Source of the DNA: Epibacterium ulvae
GTDB lineage: Bacteria > Pseudomonadota > Alphaproteobacteria > Rhodobacterales > Rhodobacteraceae
DNA: 64,000 bases
Reading direction: 5' to 3'
Assembly: GCF_018678075.1 (NCBI RefSeq)
Contig: NZ_JAHHIR010000022.1
Span: 62,001 to 126,000 of the forward strand
Shown here: positions 10,694-18,359 of the stretch, piece by piece
How positions within the stretch are numbered: the first letter of the stretch is position 1
How the letters are laid out: every line of letters starts with the position of its first letter
Translations under genes and position numbers: made by a program
Notes under the pieces: generated by a model
Told to the model about the DNA's origin: nothing
What the model saw: only the letters and a program-made list of their open reading frames with translations
Databases searched by the model: none

Positions 10694-13453
10694 TTATTGC
10701 CCCAATCGATCCAACAAGGCCGGCACGTGGACCTGATCGGATTTATAGTTTCCTGTCAGCACATGCATGATCAGGTTGACGCCAAAGCGATAGGCCAGTT
10801 CGCGCTGGCGTTCGCCTGCAAATCCACGTCCCACCGGCAGGCGCGCGCGCCCATTGTCATCCACCGCCCAGGCCGAGGCCCAGTCGTTGCCGCCAATCAC
10901 AACCGGGCTGACCCCGTCGTTGAGATTTCGAAACGGCAGGCCTTCGACCTGTTCGGCATCCGCAGGCGCGGCTTCAACCCAGACAGGTGCACCGCGTTGA
11001 CGGCCGGGAAAGTCCTGCAACAGGTAAAACGCCCGCGTCAGCACGTGATCGTCGGGAACTGGCTCCAACGGCGGAATGTCCAACGGCCGTGCAAGTCGTT
11101 GCAAGTGCCGTGCGTTGTCGCTGGTCGCCCCCACCCGCGACAGATCGGCATCGCGGGTATCAAACAGGATCATGCCACCCGATTGCAGATAGGCGTTCAG
11201 TTTCTCATAGGCTCCCGGCGACGGCAGGGGCTGACCGGTTGAAATCGGCCAGTAGAGCAGTGGGTAAAATGCCAGCTCATCCGCCTCGATATCCACGCCA
11301 GCGGGGTTTGCCGGCTCGATCGAGGTTCTGAAATAGAGCACATCGCTCAACCCCCGCAAACCATCGCGCGCCAAGCCGTCCAGGCGCGCGTTGCCGGTCA
11401 GAACATAGCCCAGCGTCACCTCAGAGGCGAGGGCGGTTGGATTGTCGGTCTCTTGGGCCTGTCCGGGATCGGCGGCAATCGTCACCGCTGCAGCCAGTAT
11501 CACTGCGGCGACGCGCCCGACACGCAGCAGGCCGGATACCGCCAGCGTTGCGATGGCGTCCAGCGCCAGGGCGAGCAAAGCGGCGGCCAGGAACATCCCG
11601 CCCAAAACCCGCTCTTGCGATTGTTCAAACCCGCGCAACGTGACCGAGGACGGCCAGACCGGCGCGGCCAACACTTGATCCGCGTTCAACACATTTCGGG
11701 CCAGGCTGCGCCCGTTGCTGGAATAGACGCCGGGCTGCAAATCCTGCCCCAAGGGCGCGGTGATCAGGTCGGGCCCGTCAACACCGGGCAATGTGCCGCC
11801 ATCCTGGATTTGTCCAAACCCGTCCAGCACTTGCACCGGTTGCCATGTGGTGCCCTCCAGCTCGGCCCCGTCAAGGCTGCGGTTGGCACTGGACACCGCC
11901 AGCCGCTCCAACATCTCCACAAACAGGCCAGACAAGGGCAGGCTGCTCCATTCTGCATTGGCGGTGACGTGGAACAAAACGACTTGTCCCTGTCCCAGCG
12001 TTTTGCGGGTCACCAGCGGCGTGCCATCGCCCAGCTCGGCAATCACCCGTTCTGCCAGATCGGGATCCGGCTGCGCCACCACTTGCGAGGTGACCGAAAC
12101 CTCATCCGGTATGTTCAACCCGTAAAAGGGCGAGTTCTCGGCAAAGGGCGCCAATGTCTTGGGCGCACCCCAGCTCATGGCACCGCCAAGGCTGCGCCCT
12201 CCCACCCGCAGCCGCACCGGCATCAGCGGATGAATATCCCCGCGTGCGGTATCGCTGGCCGCCAGTCGGGGACCGGCAAATCGCAGCAGCAATCCACCCT
12301 CTTCGACCCATGCGATCAAAGCGGCCTCTTGGCTTTGAGGAAGCTGCGCGACATCGGCCAGAACCACAACATCGGGATTGGCTGGCAGCAGATCGCCTAG
12401 GTTGCCTTCCAACAGATCGGTCGTGTCGACTAGCGCCTTGCGCAGGTAATGCAGCGGCGACAACAGGGCGAGGCCTTCATTGCCGCTCGCCGCCCCGATC
12501 AAGGCAACCTCGCGACGGCGCAAAGAATCATCGCTCAAGGCAATCGCACCGGCCGAACGCCGCCCCTGCAGAGCAAACCATTGCAACCGCCCACGCAGTT
12601 CCGATGGCAAGGACAGCCGCGCCATACCGTCCACCGCGCCTGCTTCCATATCAATGGTTGCCGTGGCCAATGTGCGCAAAGTCCCGCTGGGATCCTTACC
12701 CTGGGCCACAACTGGCAAGGTCTGCGCAGCACTGCTGTCCACGCGGGTGGCCCGCAGTTCAATCGCCCCATCGGCAAAGACCGGCGGGCGCAGGCCAACA
12801 ACAGGCGCGGGCGGGGCAACAACAGTCACATCCCCCCGGCTTTCTAATGTGTCGAGCAGGTCTGATTGCTGGTCAAACGCCAACCCATCACTGTACCAAA
12901 ACGTGTCGAAATTCGCAGGCGCTGCCGCCAGATATTCCAGGCTTTGGGCAATGCTTGCATCATTTGGGCCCCAGGCCTCGGGCTGCAGGCCGGGCACTTG
13001 CTGCGCCCAGACATCCGCCGCCTGAAAAGTCAGCGACCCTGGCTGCGTCAACCGCAATACGGCGACAGGGCGTCCGGCACGTCCTGCCTCGGCCAAATCC
13101 GTTTCCAACTGGCGTTCCAGCGCTCTCCAATGGCTGGCCCCGGCCCAGCTGGCATCCAGAACCATCAACACAGGCCCGGATCCGCCGGAGCGTTCCTGCG
13201 GGTTCAAAACCGGCCCCGCAAGGCCAATGATCACCGCAGCCACCGCCAGCATACGCAACAGCAACAGCCACCAGGGCGTGCGGTCGGTCTGGCTGTCGTC
13301 ATCGCGCAACCCCACCAAAAGGGTCACCGCAGGAAACAGTCGTTTGATCGGCGCGGGCGGCACGGCGCGCAGCAACAGCCACAGAACGGGCAACACCAGA
13401 AGGCCCAGTAACAACCAAGGCGCGGTAAAGCCGATGCCTGCAATCACACTCAT
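10694..13453 (-). CDS. BatA-type N-terminal domain and DUF4159 domain protein
   Basis: A 919-residue inner-membrane protein. The N-terminus (FTAPWLLLGLLVLPVLWLLL, then the basic-aromatic linker and a second helix) is the BatA/aerotolerance N-terminal domain. A VWA-like part follows (PVLMVLDASWAGAS). Near residues 660-710 there are two more hydrophobic segments, then the C-terminal DUF4159 domain (VTLGYVLTGNARLDGLARDG ... ILFDTRD). ATG 13453 has AAAGGAG upstream and overlaps the DUF58 stop as ATGA; the longer upstream frame is shadow. Such genes travel with MoxR ATPases and DUF58 proteins across alphaproteobacteria. No enzymatic residues are recognised and the function is unknown. Confidence 0.85.
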   Translation of the reverse strand: MSVIAGIGFTAPWLLLGLLVLPVLWLLLRAVPPAPIKRLFPAVTLLVGLRDDDSQTDRTPWWLLLLRMLAVAAVIIGLAGPVLNPQERSGGSGPVLMVLDASWAGASHWRALERQLETDLAEAGRAGRPVAVLRLTQPGSLTFQAADVWAQQVPGLQPEAWGPNDASIAQSLEYLAAAPANFDTFWYSDGLAFDQQSDLLDTLESRGDVTVVAPPAPVVGLRPPVFADGAIELRATRVDSSAAQTLPVVAQGKDPSGTLRTLATATIDMEAGAVDGMARLSLPSELRGRLQWFALQGRRSAGAIALSDDSLRRREVALIGAASGNEGLALLSPLHYLRKALVDTTDLLEGNLGDLLPANPDVVVLADVAQLPQSQEAALIAWVEEGGLLLRFAGPRLAASDTARGDIHPLMPVRLRVGGRSLGGAMSWGAPKTLAPFAENSPFYGLNIPDEVSVTSQVVAQPDPDLAERVIAELGDGTPLVTRKTLGQGQVVLFHVTANAEWSSLPLSGLFVEMLERLAVSSANRSLDGAELEGTTWQPVQVLDGFGQIQDGGTLPGVDGPDLITAPLGQDLQPGVYSSNGRSLARNVLNADQVLAAPVWPSSVTLRGFEQSQERVLGGMFLAAALLALALDAIATLAVSGLLRVGRVAAVILAAAVTIAADPGQAQETDNPTALASEVTLGYVLTGNARLDGLARDGLRGLSDVLYFRTSIEPANPAGVDIEADELAFYPLLYWPISTGQPLPSPGAYEKLNAYLQSGGMILFDTRDADLSRVGATSDNARHLQRLARPLDIPPLEPVPDDHVLTRAFYLLQDFPGRQRGAPVWVEAAPADAEQVEGLPFRNLNDGVSPVVIGGNDWASAWAVDDNGRARLPVGRGFAGERQRELAYRFGVNLIMHVLTGNYKSDQVHVPALLDRLGQ

Positions 13454-14337
13454 GCCGGGCTCCTTTGCAGGGCGTGATAGATCCACATCAGACCCGTTTG
13501 CGCGCTTTCGCCGGTGTGATGCACACCCATGCGCCAGCCGGCATCGCGACACAGCCGATCCAACAGATCACGCCGCTCGGCCAGCCGCTCCATGTACCGG
13601 TCGCGCAAGGCGGATGCTTTCAGCGTTTCATGTTCCAACGCGCCAGAAGCGCTGTGAAACCGGGTGCGCCCGACAAAAGGAAAGCTCTCTTCCGCCGGAT
13701 CCAGCACTTGCAGCACAACGCCCTGTACACCGCGATCTGCGGCTTTGGTCAGCGCCAATTGCAGCTCATCAAACGGCCCAAGGAAATCAGAGACAAACAA
13801 GGCCCGGGCATGGGGCACCATGGCCCGGTGTTCCGGCGGGCTGTAATCTGTTTCGTGGTCGCGGTTCAGCATTTCGGTCAACCGCAGGATCTGCGCATTG
13901 CCGCGTCTGGGGGGCAGCAAGCCTCCGGTCAGACCAACACGCTCCCCAGCCCGGATCATCAAAATCGCCGATGCCAGGGTTAAAACCCGCGCCCGCTCGA
14001 TCTTTTGCGGATGTTGGTCATTGGACCCAAACCGCATCGAGGCCCCCAGATCGCACCACAAATGCACCGTCTGGGCGATCTGCCACTCGCGCTCGCGCAC
14101 AAATTGCTGATCGCCTTTGGCAGAGCGACGATGGTCGATCATCCGGCGGCTGTCACCCTGTTGCAGCGGGCGGTATTGCCAGAAATCATCGCCCACACCA
14201 GAGCGTCTGCGCCCGTGATCCCCCAACAGGATCGACCCCGCCAGCTGTTCCGCCTGCACCAACAGCGGCGGCAGAGCGCTCGCTTCTTCTTCGGCGCGTT
14301 GGCGTAAAACGCCTGTCGGGGCGGGGGTGAGACTCAC
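13450..14337 (-). CDS. DUF58 domain-containing protein
   Basis: A 295-residue soluble protein of the DUF58 family. The signature DFWQYRPLQQGDSRRMIDHR corresponds to the family's conserved Y-x-P-G-D-x-x-R-x-I-D motif (one variant position: Q for the usual G context), followed by a VWA-like core (HLWCDLGASMRFGS). It starts with GTG at 14337, overlapping the moxR stop as GTGA, and its stop overlaps the next start as ATGA, so the three genes are translationally coupled. DUF58 proteins are regular partners of MoxR AAA+ ATPases, probably as adaptor or substrate. The exact role is unknown. Confidence 0.9.
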   Translation of the reverse strand: MSLTPAPTGVLRQRAEEEASALPPLLVQAEQLAGSILLGDHGRRRSGVGDDFWQYRPLQQGDSRRMIDHRRSAKGDQQFVREREWQIAQTVHLWCDLGASMRFGSNDQHPQKIERARVLTLASAILMIRAGERVGLTGGLLPPRRGNAQILRLTEMLNRDHETDYSPPEHRAMVPHARALFVSDFLGPFDELQLALTKAADRGVQGVVLQVLDPAEESFPFVGRTRFHSASGALEHETLKASALRDRYMERLAERRDLLDRLCRDAGWRMGVHHTGESAQTGLMWIYHALQRSPA

Positions 14338-15350
14338 GCGGCCGCACCTGCCCGCGGCTGGGCTTGCAGATCGGCGGCAACGGTTTCAATCAACTCGGTC
14401 AGACTGTCTCCTCGGGCCCGCGCAGCAAAGGTCAGCTGCATCCGGTGGCTCAGCACGGGCAAGGCCATGTCGATCACATCATCGGCGCTGGGGGCCAGTC
14501 GACCCTGCAACATCGCCCGCGCCCGCACCGCCAGCATCAAGGCCTGCGCCGCACGGGGGCCAGGACCCCAGGACACGGTATCGCGCACCTTGTCGGCCAC
14601 ATCTGGCCCATTGGGACGGAAGGCACGGACCAGATCCAGGATCAGCTCAACCACCGACTCGCCCACGGGCATCCGGCGCAACAGTACCTGCGCCGCCATC
14701 AGCTCATCACCCGAGAACACCTCATGGGCCTCGGCATCTTCGACGCCGGTTGTCGCCAACAGGATATCGCGTTCGGTGTCGCGGTTTGGATAGGGCACAT
14801 CAATCTGGAACAGGAACCGGTCCAATTGCGCCTCGGGCAGGGGATAGGTGCCCTCTTGTTCAATCGGGTTCTGGGTGGCCAAAACATGAAAGGGCGTGCC
14901 CAGGGCACGGGTCTCGCCCGCCACGGTCACTTCGCGTTCCTGCATCGCCTGCAACAAAGCGGATTGGGTGCGCGGGCTGGCGCGGTTGATCTCATCCGCC
15001 ATCAGAAGCTGGCAGAAAATCGGCCCCTGAATAAAGCGAAACGCCCGTGTGCCGTCGGCGTCGGTGTCCAGAACCTCGGACCCCAGGATATCGGCCGGCA
15101 TCAGATCGGGTGTAAACTGGATACGGTTGCCGTTCAGCCCCATCACGGTTGAGACGGTCTCAACCAGACGTGTCTTGCCCAATCCCGGCAGGCCAATCAG
15201 CAATCCATGTCCGCCGCACAACAGCGTTGCCAATGTCAGATCGACGACTCGCTCCTGCCCGATGAACCGCCGCGTGATAGAGGCGCGTGCCTCCTGCAGC
15301 TTTGCCTCCAAAGTCTCGATTTCCGTCAATAATTCGTCGGGTTCTGACAT
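14334..15350 (-). CDS. MoxR family AAA+ ATPase
   Basis: A 338-residue AAA+ ATPase of the MoxR/RavA clade, thought to act as a chaperone that matures VWA-domain protein complexes. Walker A is GLPGLGKTRL, Walker B is LLMADEINRASPRTQSALL, sensor 1 is VLATQNPIEQEGTYPLPEAQ, and the arginine-containing sensor 2 region follows. The annotated ATG (15350) has AAAGGG ten bases upstream; the frame stays open to 15542 but without a good start. It heads the four-gene minus-strand operon. The 64 bases to the divergent DUF1285 gene must hold both promoters. Confidence 0.93.
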   Translation of the reverse strand: MSEPDELLTEIETLEAKLQEARASITRRFIGQERVVDLTLATLLCGGHGLLIGLPGLGKTRLVETVSTVMGLNGNRIQFTPDLMPADILGSEVLDTDADGTRAFRFIQGPIFCQLLMADEINRASPRTQSALLQAMQEREVTVAGETRALGTPFHVLATQNPIEQEGTYPLPEAQLDRFLFQIDVPYPNRDTERDILLATTGVEDAEAHEVFSGDELMAAQVLLRRMPVGESVVELILDLVRAFRPNGPDVADKVRDTVSWGPGPRAAQALMLAVRARAMLQGRLAPSADDVIDMALPVLSHRMQLTFAARARGDSLTELIETVAADLQAQPRAGAAA

Positions 15351-15414
15351 AGCATTCCCTTTACGTCGCCTATACACTGATACTCTACCGCGCTTCTTAG
15401 AAATGGCAAAAGCA

Positions 15415-15993
15415 ATGAGTGGACAAAAAGCCGTGACGCCGTCAGCAGACGGGCTTGCAGCCGCAGCAAAAGCGGCATCCACAGGCAAAAGCCTGCCGCC
15501 TGTGCATCTGTGGAATCCACCCTTTTGTGGCGATTTGGACATGCGAATTGCCCGTGACGGGACCTGGTTCTACCTTGGGACGCCCATCGGGCGGTTTGAA
15601 CTGGTCAAACTGTTCTCCTCGATTTTGAAGCGCGAAGACGGTCGTTATTTTTTGGTCACACCGGTGGAAAAAGTCGGTATCACCGTCGATGATGCCCCTT
15701 TTGTGGCCGTGGATTTCGAAATTTCCGGCCAGGGTGAGTCGCAAATCATCACCTTTGCGACTCATGTCGGGGATACGGCTGTGGCCGGTGCGGAGCATCC
15801 CATTCGGGTGGAACGTGACCCACAAACCGGTGAGCCTGCACCCTATATCCTGATCCGCGCGGATCTTGAGGCGTTGATTGACCGCAAAAGCTTTTATCGC
15901 CTTGTGGATCTGGGCCGTCACAAGGACGGCTGGTTTGGCCTTTGGTCAGGTGGCGAATTCTTCCCGATCATTCCGTCAGATCAGCTGGATTAA
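15415..15993 (+). CDS. DUF1285 domain-containing protein
   Basis: A 192-residue protein with the family core PPVHLWNPPFCGDLDMRIAR, DGTWFYLGTPIGR and YFLVTPVEKVGI. DUF1285 proteins are widespread small alpha- and gammaproteobacterial proteins with a two-domain beta fold and no known activity. ATG 15415 (MSGQKAV) matches the usual N-terminus of relatives as I remember them. ATG 15403, four codons upstream, is an alternative, and neither has a strong ribosome-binding site. It is divergent from the MoxR operon, a neighbourhood that may reflect a shared envelope function, though this is speculation. Confidence 0.88.
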   Translation: MSGQKAVTPSADGLAAAAKAASTGKSLPPVHLWNPPFCGDLDMRIARDGTWFYLGTPIGRFELVKLFSSILKREDGRYFLVTPVEKVGITVDDAPFVAVDFEISGQGESQIITFATHVGDTAVAGAEHPIRVERDPQTGEPAPYILIRADLEALIDRKSFYRLVDLGRHKDGWFGLWSGGEFFPIIPSDQLD

Positions 15994-16049
15994 AGGCGCT
16001 TCCGCTGCGGCACTTTGCGGCGTGGTTGATTGAAAACGCATCCTCATAT

Positions 16050-16062
16050 TGCAACAGTTGCA
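16050..16062. promoter_or_regulatory. candidate operator (13-bp perfect palindrome)
   Basis: TGCAAC-A-GTTGCA is a perfect interrupted palindrome 50 bases before the GTG start of the SDR gene, inside the only gap that can carry its promoter. The size and form suit a LacI-, GntR- or similar type regulator. No regulator gene is adjacent, so the assignment is inference. Confidence 0.35.
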
Positions 16063-16111
16063 CATCGCGCCACGGCGGGATCGCTGCAGGTCGCATATGG
16101 GAGGATGAGAC

Positions 16112-16864
16112 GTGACACAAAAGCTGGCACTCGTAACCGGAGCCGCACGCGGCATTGGACTGGCCACCACCAAATTGTTTCTGGAGCAAGGCTGGCAAGT
16201 CGCAATGGTGGACCGCGACGGCGCGGAATTGACCGCCGCCTGCACCGGGCTGACGGAGGCCAAACCCTTTCTATATGATGTCTCACACCCGGAACAGGTG
16301 GCTGAAATGGTTGCCGATATTCTCGCCAGTTTTGGTCGGGTGGACGCGCTGGTCAACAATGCAGGTGTCGCCGATTTCGGCCCCATCGAAGAGCACAGCT
16401 TTGCCATGTGGCGCCGGGTGATGGAAACCAATCTGGACGGTGTGTTCCTGGTCAGTCAAGCGGTGATACCGGCGCTCAAGGAAACCCAAGGCGCCATCGT
16501 CAATATCGCCTCAATCTCGGGCCTGCGCGCCAGTACGCTGCGCCTGGCCTATGGCACCTCCAAGGCGGCGGTGATCCAATTCACCAAGCAACAAGCGGCG
16601 GAGCTGGGTGAATACGGCATCCGCGCCAATTGCGTCTGTCCGGGGCCGGTGCGCACCAAATTGGCTATGGCGGTGCATTCACAAGCCATCATCGACGCCT
16701 ATCACGGCGCCATCCCGCTCAACCGTTATGGTAGCGAACAGGAAATCGGTGAGGTCATCTGCTTCCTGTGCTCCGACAAAGCCAGCTATGTCACGGGCCA
16801 AGTGATTGCCTCGGACGGCGGCTTTGAAAGCACGGGTGTTGGGTTGCCGGATTTACGCACATAG
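16112..16864 (+). CDS. SDR family NAD(P)-dependent oxidoreductase
   Basis: A 250-residue classical short-chain dehydrogenase. It has the nucleotide-binding TGAARGIG motif, NNAGV, catalytic Ser (IASISG), and YGTSK (Tyr and Lys), followed by the PGPVRTKL loop and a YVTGQVIASDGG C-terminus. Asp at VDRDG after beta-2 suggests NAD preference. It starts with GTG at 16112 behind a good GGGAGG box. A hydroxypyruvate-isomerase-type gene follows in the same direction after 137 bases. The pair suggests oxidation and isomerisation of a small sugar acid, but the substrate cannot be read from sequence. Confidence 0.9.
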   Translation: MTQKLALVTGAARGIGLATTKLFLEQGWQVAMVDRDGAELTAACTGLTEAKPFLYDVSHPEQVAEMVADILASFGRVDALVNNAGVADFGPIEEHSFAMWRRVMETNLDGVFLVSQAVIPALKETQGAIVNIASISGLRASTLRLAYGTSKAAVIQFTKQQAAELGEYGIRANCVCPGPVRTKLAMAVHSQAIIDAYHGAIPLNRYGSEQEIGEVICFLCSDKASYVTGQVIASDGGFESTGVGLPDLRT

Positions 16865-16900
16865 GTCTGGGACCGGCGGCATCGGCGGCCTGCCGCCATC

Positions 16901-16932
16901 GCGAAAATTTGCACCAAATGCAGGGTTTTCGC
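16901..16932. promoter_or_regulatory. nested inverted repeat upstream of the isomerase gene
   Basis: GCGAAAA (16901-16907) and TTTTCGC (16926-16932) form a 7-bp inverted repeat that encloses a second one, ATTTG-CAC-CAAAT (16907-16919). It lies in the 137-base gap before the isomerase gene. It may be an operator or the 3' hairpin of the SDR transcript. There is no T-run typical of an intrinsic terminator. Confidence 0.3.
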
Positions 16933-17001
16933 TGGCTTGGCGCTGCCATAGGCTGCCGCTAGACCCAAAGCCGACTTTTGGGACAGACACGCAGGACCTC
17001 G

Positions 17002-17760
17002 ATGCCACGCTTCGCCGCCAACCTCTCGATGCTCTTTACAGAGCTGCCCTATCTGGATCGTTTCTCCGCCGCCGCCGACGCGGGATTTGAAGCGGTGGAG
17101 GTGCTCTTTCCCTATGAGATCGCCGCCAAGGAAACCCAACGTGCGTTGTTGGCCAATGGGTTAGAGCTGCTGTTGATCAACGCGCCACCGCCCAATTACA
17201 CCGGCGGCCGGCCAGGCTATGCCGCGATGCCCGAGATGGAAGAGCGGTTCACGCGCGATATCCGCCGTGTGATACGCTACGCCGATGTACTGCGCCCCAA
17301 GATGATCCACATCATGGCCGGGTACACAAAAGGGGCCGAGGCGCGGGCTTGTTTCATCCGAAACCTGCAACTGGCCGCAGATCAGGCACCAGCTCAACAA
17401 TTTACCATCGAACCCTTGAATGCAGCCGACCAGCCCGGCTATTTCCTGAACGATTATGCGCACGCGGTTGAGATCCTGGCAGAGGTCGATCGCCCCAACG
17501 TCGGGCTGCAATATGATGCCTACCACGCCCAAATGATCCACGGCGATGCTCGGGCCGTCTGGGATGAATTTAGCGCCCATGCGGTCCATGTCCAATTCGG
17601 TGCGGCCCCAGGGCGGTGTGAACCGGGCACCGGACCTGTCGATTTCGAACAGCTTTTTGCTGCTATGGATGACAGCGGCTATGATGGTTGGGCCAGCGCA
17701 GAATACACACCCTCGACTCTGCGTACCGAGGATTCGCTTGGCTGGTTGGCCGAACCGTGA
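17002..17760 (+). CDS. hydroxypyruvate isomerase family protein (Hyi/OtnI-like TIM barrel)
   Basis: A 252-residue xylose-isomerase-like TIM barrel protein. Family motifs are the N-terminus MPRFAANLSMLF-TELPYLDRF, DAGFEAVEVLFPYE, HIMAGY, FTIEPLNAAD, LQYDAYHAQ, HVQFGAAPGRCEPGTG and GWASAEYTP. The two glutamates (in TIEPLN and SAEYTP) match the metal-binding and catalytic acids of hydroxypyruvate isomerase and of 2-oxo-tetronate isomerase OtnI, and sequence alone does not separate the two. ATG 17002 gives the family N-terminus. The upstream SDR dehydrogenase is a plausible pathway partner. Confidence 0.88.
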   Translation: MPRFAANLSMLFTELPYLDRFSAAADAGFEAVEVLFPYEIAAKETQRALLANGLELLLINAPPPNYTGGRPGYAAMPEMEERFTRDIRRVIRYADVLRPKMIHIMAGYTKGAEARACFIRNLQLAADQAPAQQFTIEPLNAADQPGYFLNDYAHAVEILAEVDRPNVGLQYDAYHAQMIHGDARAVWDEFSAHAVHVQFGAAPGRCEPGTGPVDFEQLFAAMDDSGYDGWASAEYTPSTLRTEDSLGWLAEP

Positions 17761-17842
17761 CCTGAAAAAAAACGCGCGTCCGCCCCATTGCTTTTGCGAA
17801 GGCGGTGGTTATCTAAGGGGCAGATTTAAGCCCGGAGTTCCT

Positions 17843-18082
17843 ATGATCCCAGCGCGTTACGCCCCGATCCTGTTTGGTTTCTTGTTGTCAGGCATTATGT
17901 CCTGTCTCGTAACGTTTATTGCGAGCGTCAAAAATGTGGGTTTCGGCGCGCAAACCATAAGCGCCTGGCTGGGCGCTTGGGCGTTTGCATGGCCGGTTGC
18001 CTTTACTATCGTGCTGGTCGTCGCACCCTTTGTAAGCCGTGTGGTGGCCAAGCTGGTCCGAGATGCAGAGAGCGATCTGTAA
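17843..18082 (+). CDS. DUF2798-type small membrane protein
   Basis: A 79-residue protein with two transmembrane segments: YAPILFGFLLSGIMSCLVTF and AWAFAWPVAFTIVLVVAPFV, the latter followed by a basic tail (RVVAKLVRDAE). This two-helix layout with the ATG behind CGGAG matches DUF2798 proteins, which have no assigned function. Copy A1 of the dispersed two-hairpin element begins 18 bases after its stop codon in the same orientation. Confidence 0.75.
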   Translation: MIPARYAPILFGFLLSGIMSCLVTFIASVKNVGFGAQTISAWLGAWAFAWPVAFTIVLVVAPFVSRVVAKLVRDAESDL

Positions 18083-18099
18083 GACATTACCCAAGCGAT

Positions 18100-18170
18100 A
18101 CTCCCGCCCGTCACGGATCCATTGAAATAGATCCGCTCCCGTTGGGCCAAACGCCGGGCTGTGCCCGGCG
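18100..18170 (+). repeat. two-hairpin dispersed element, copy A1
   Basis: ACTCCCGCCCGTC (18100-18112) is followed by hairpin 1 (CGGATC 18114-18119 / GATCCG 18130-18135), the box CTCCCGTTGGGC (18136-18147), and hairpin 2 (CGCCGGGC 18152-18159 / GCCCGGCG 18163-18170). It starts 18 bases after the stop of the DUF2798 gene, in sense. It is a member of the family also seen at 18236-18317, 39174-39253, 41834-41897, 48948-49020 and 49061-49138. Confidence 0.8.
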
Positions 18171-18235
18171 CGGGTCACGCGTGGGGCACCGGATTAGGAC
18201 ATTCTTGCGGTAAACAGCAACATACCTAATAACGC

Positions 18236-18317
18236 GCGTAGCACCGCGCATCGCGCGGTGCTACGCCCAACTGCACAGCGTCGCTCCGTCAGGAGGGATG
18301 CGGTGTAGGCGGGAGCC
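18236..18317 (-). repeat. two-hairpin dispersed element, copy A2 (inverted partner of A1)
   Basis: Read on the minus strand it starts with GGCTCCCGCC (18317-18308), 43 bases after the polA stop. Hairpin 1 follows (CTCC/GGAG around TGAC, 18284-18295), then GTTGGGC (18271-18265) and a perfect 14-bp hairpin 2 (18236-18249 / 18253-18266). Copies A1 and A2 face each other with their hairpin-2 ends, so each flanking gene has its own copy in sense orientation. Confidence 0.75.
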
Positions 18318-18359
18318 TTTGCTGCACGGACCCCTTCGTCAACAATCCGCGCGACGGTA

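Noticed and set aside
18236-18266. The perfect 14-bp hairpin as a Rho-independent terminator of polA
   Set aside because: No T-run follows on either strand. It fits better as hairpin 2 of the dispersed element copy A2.
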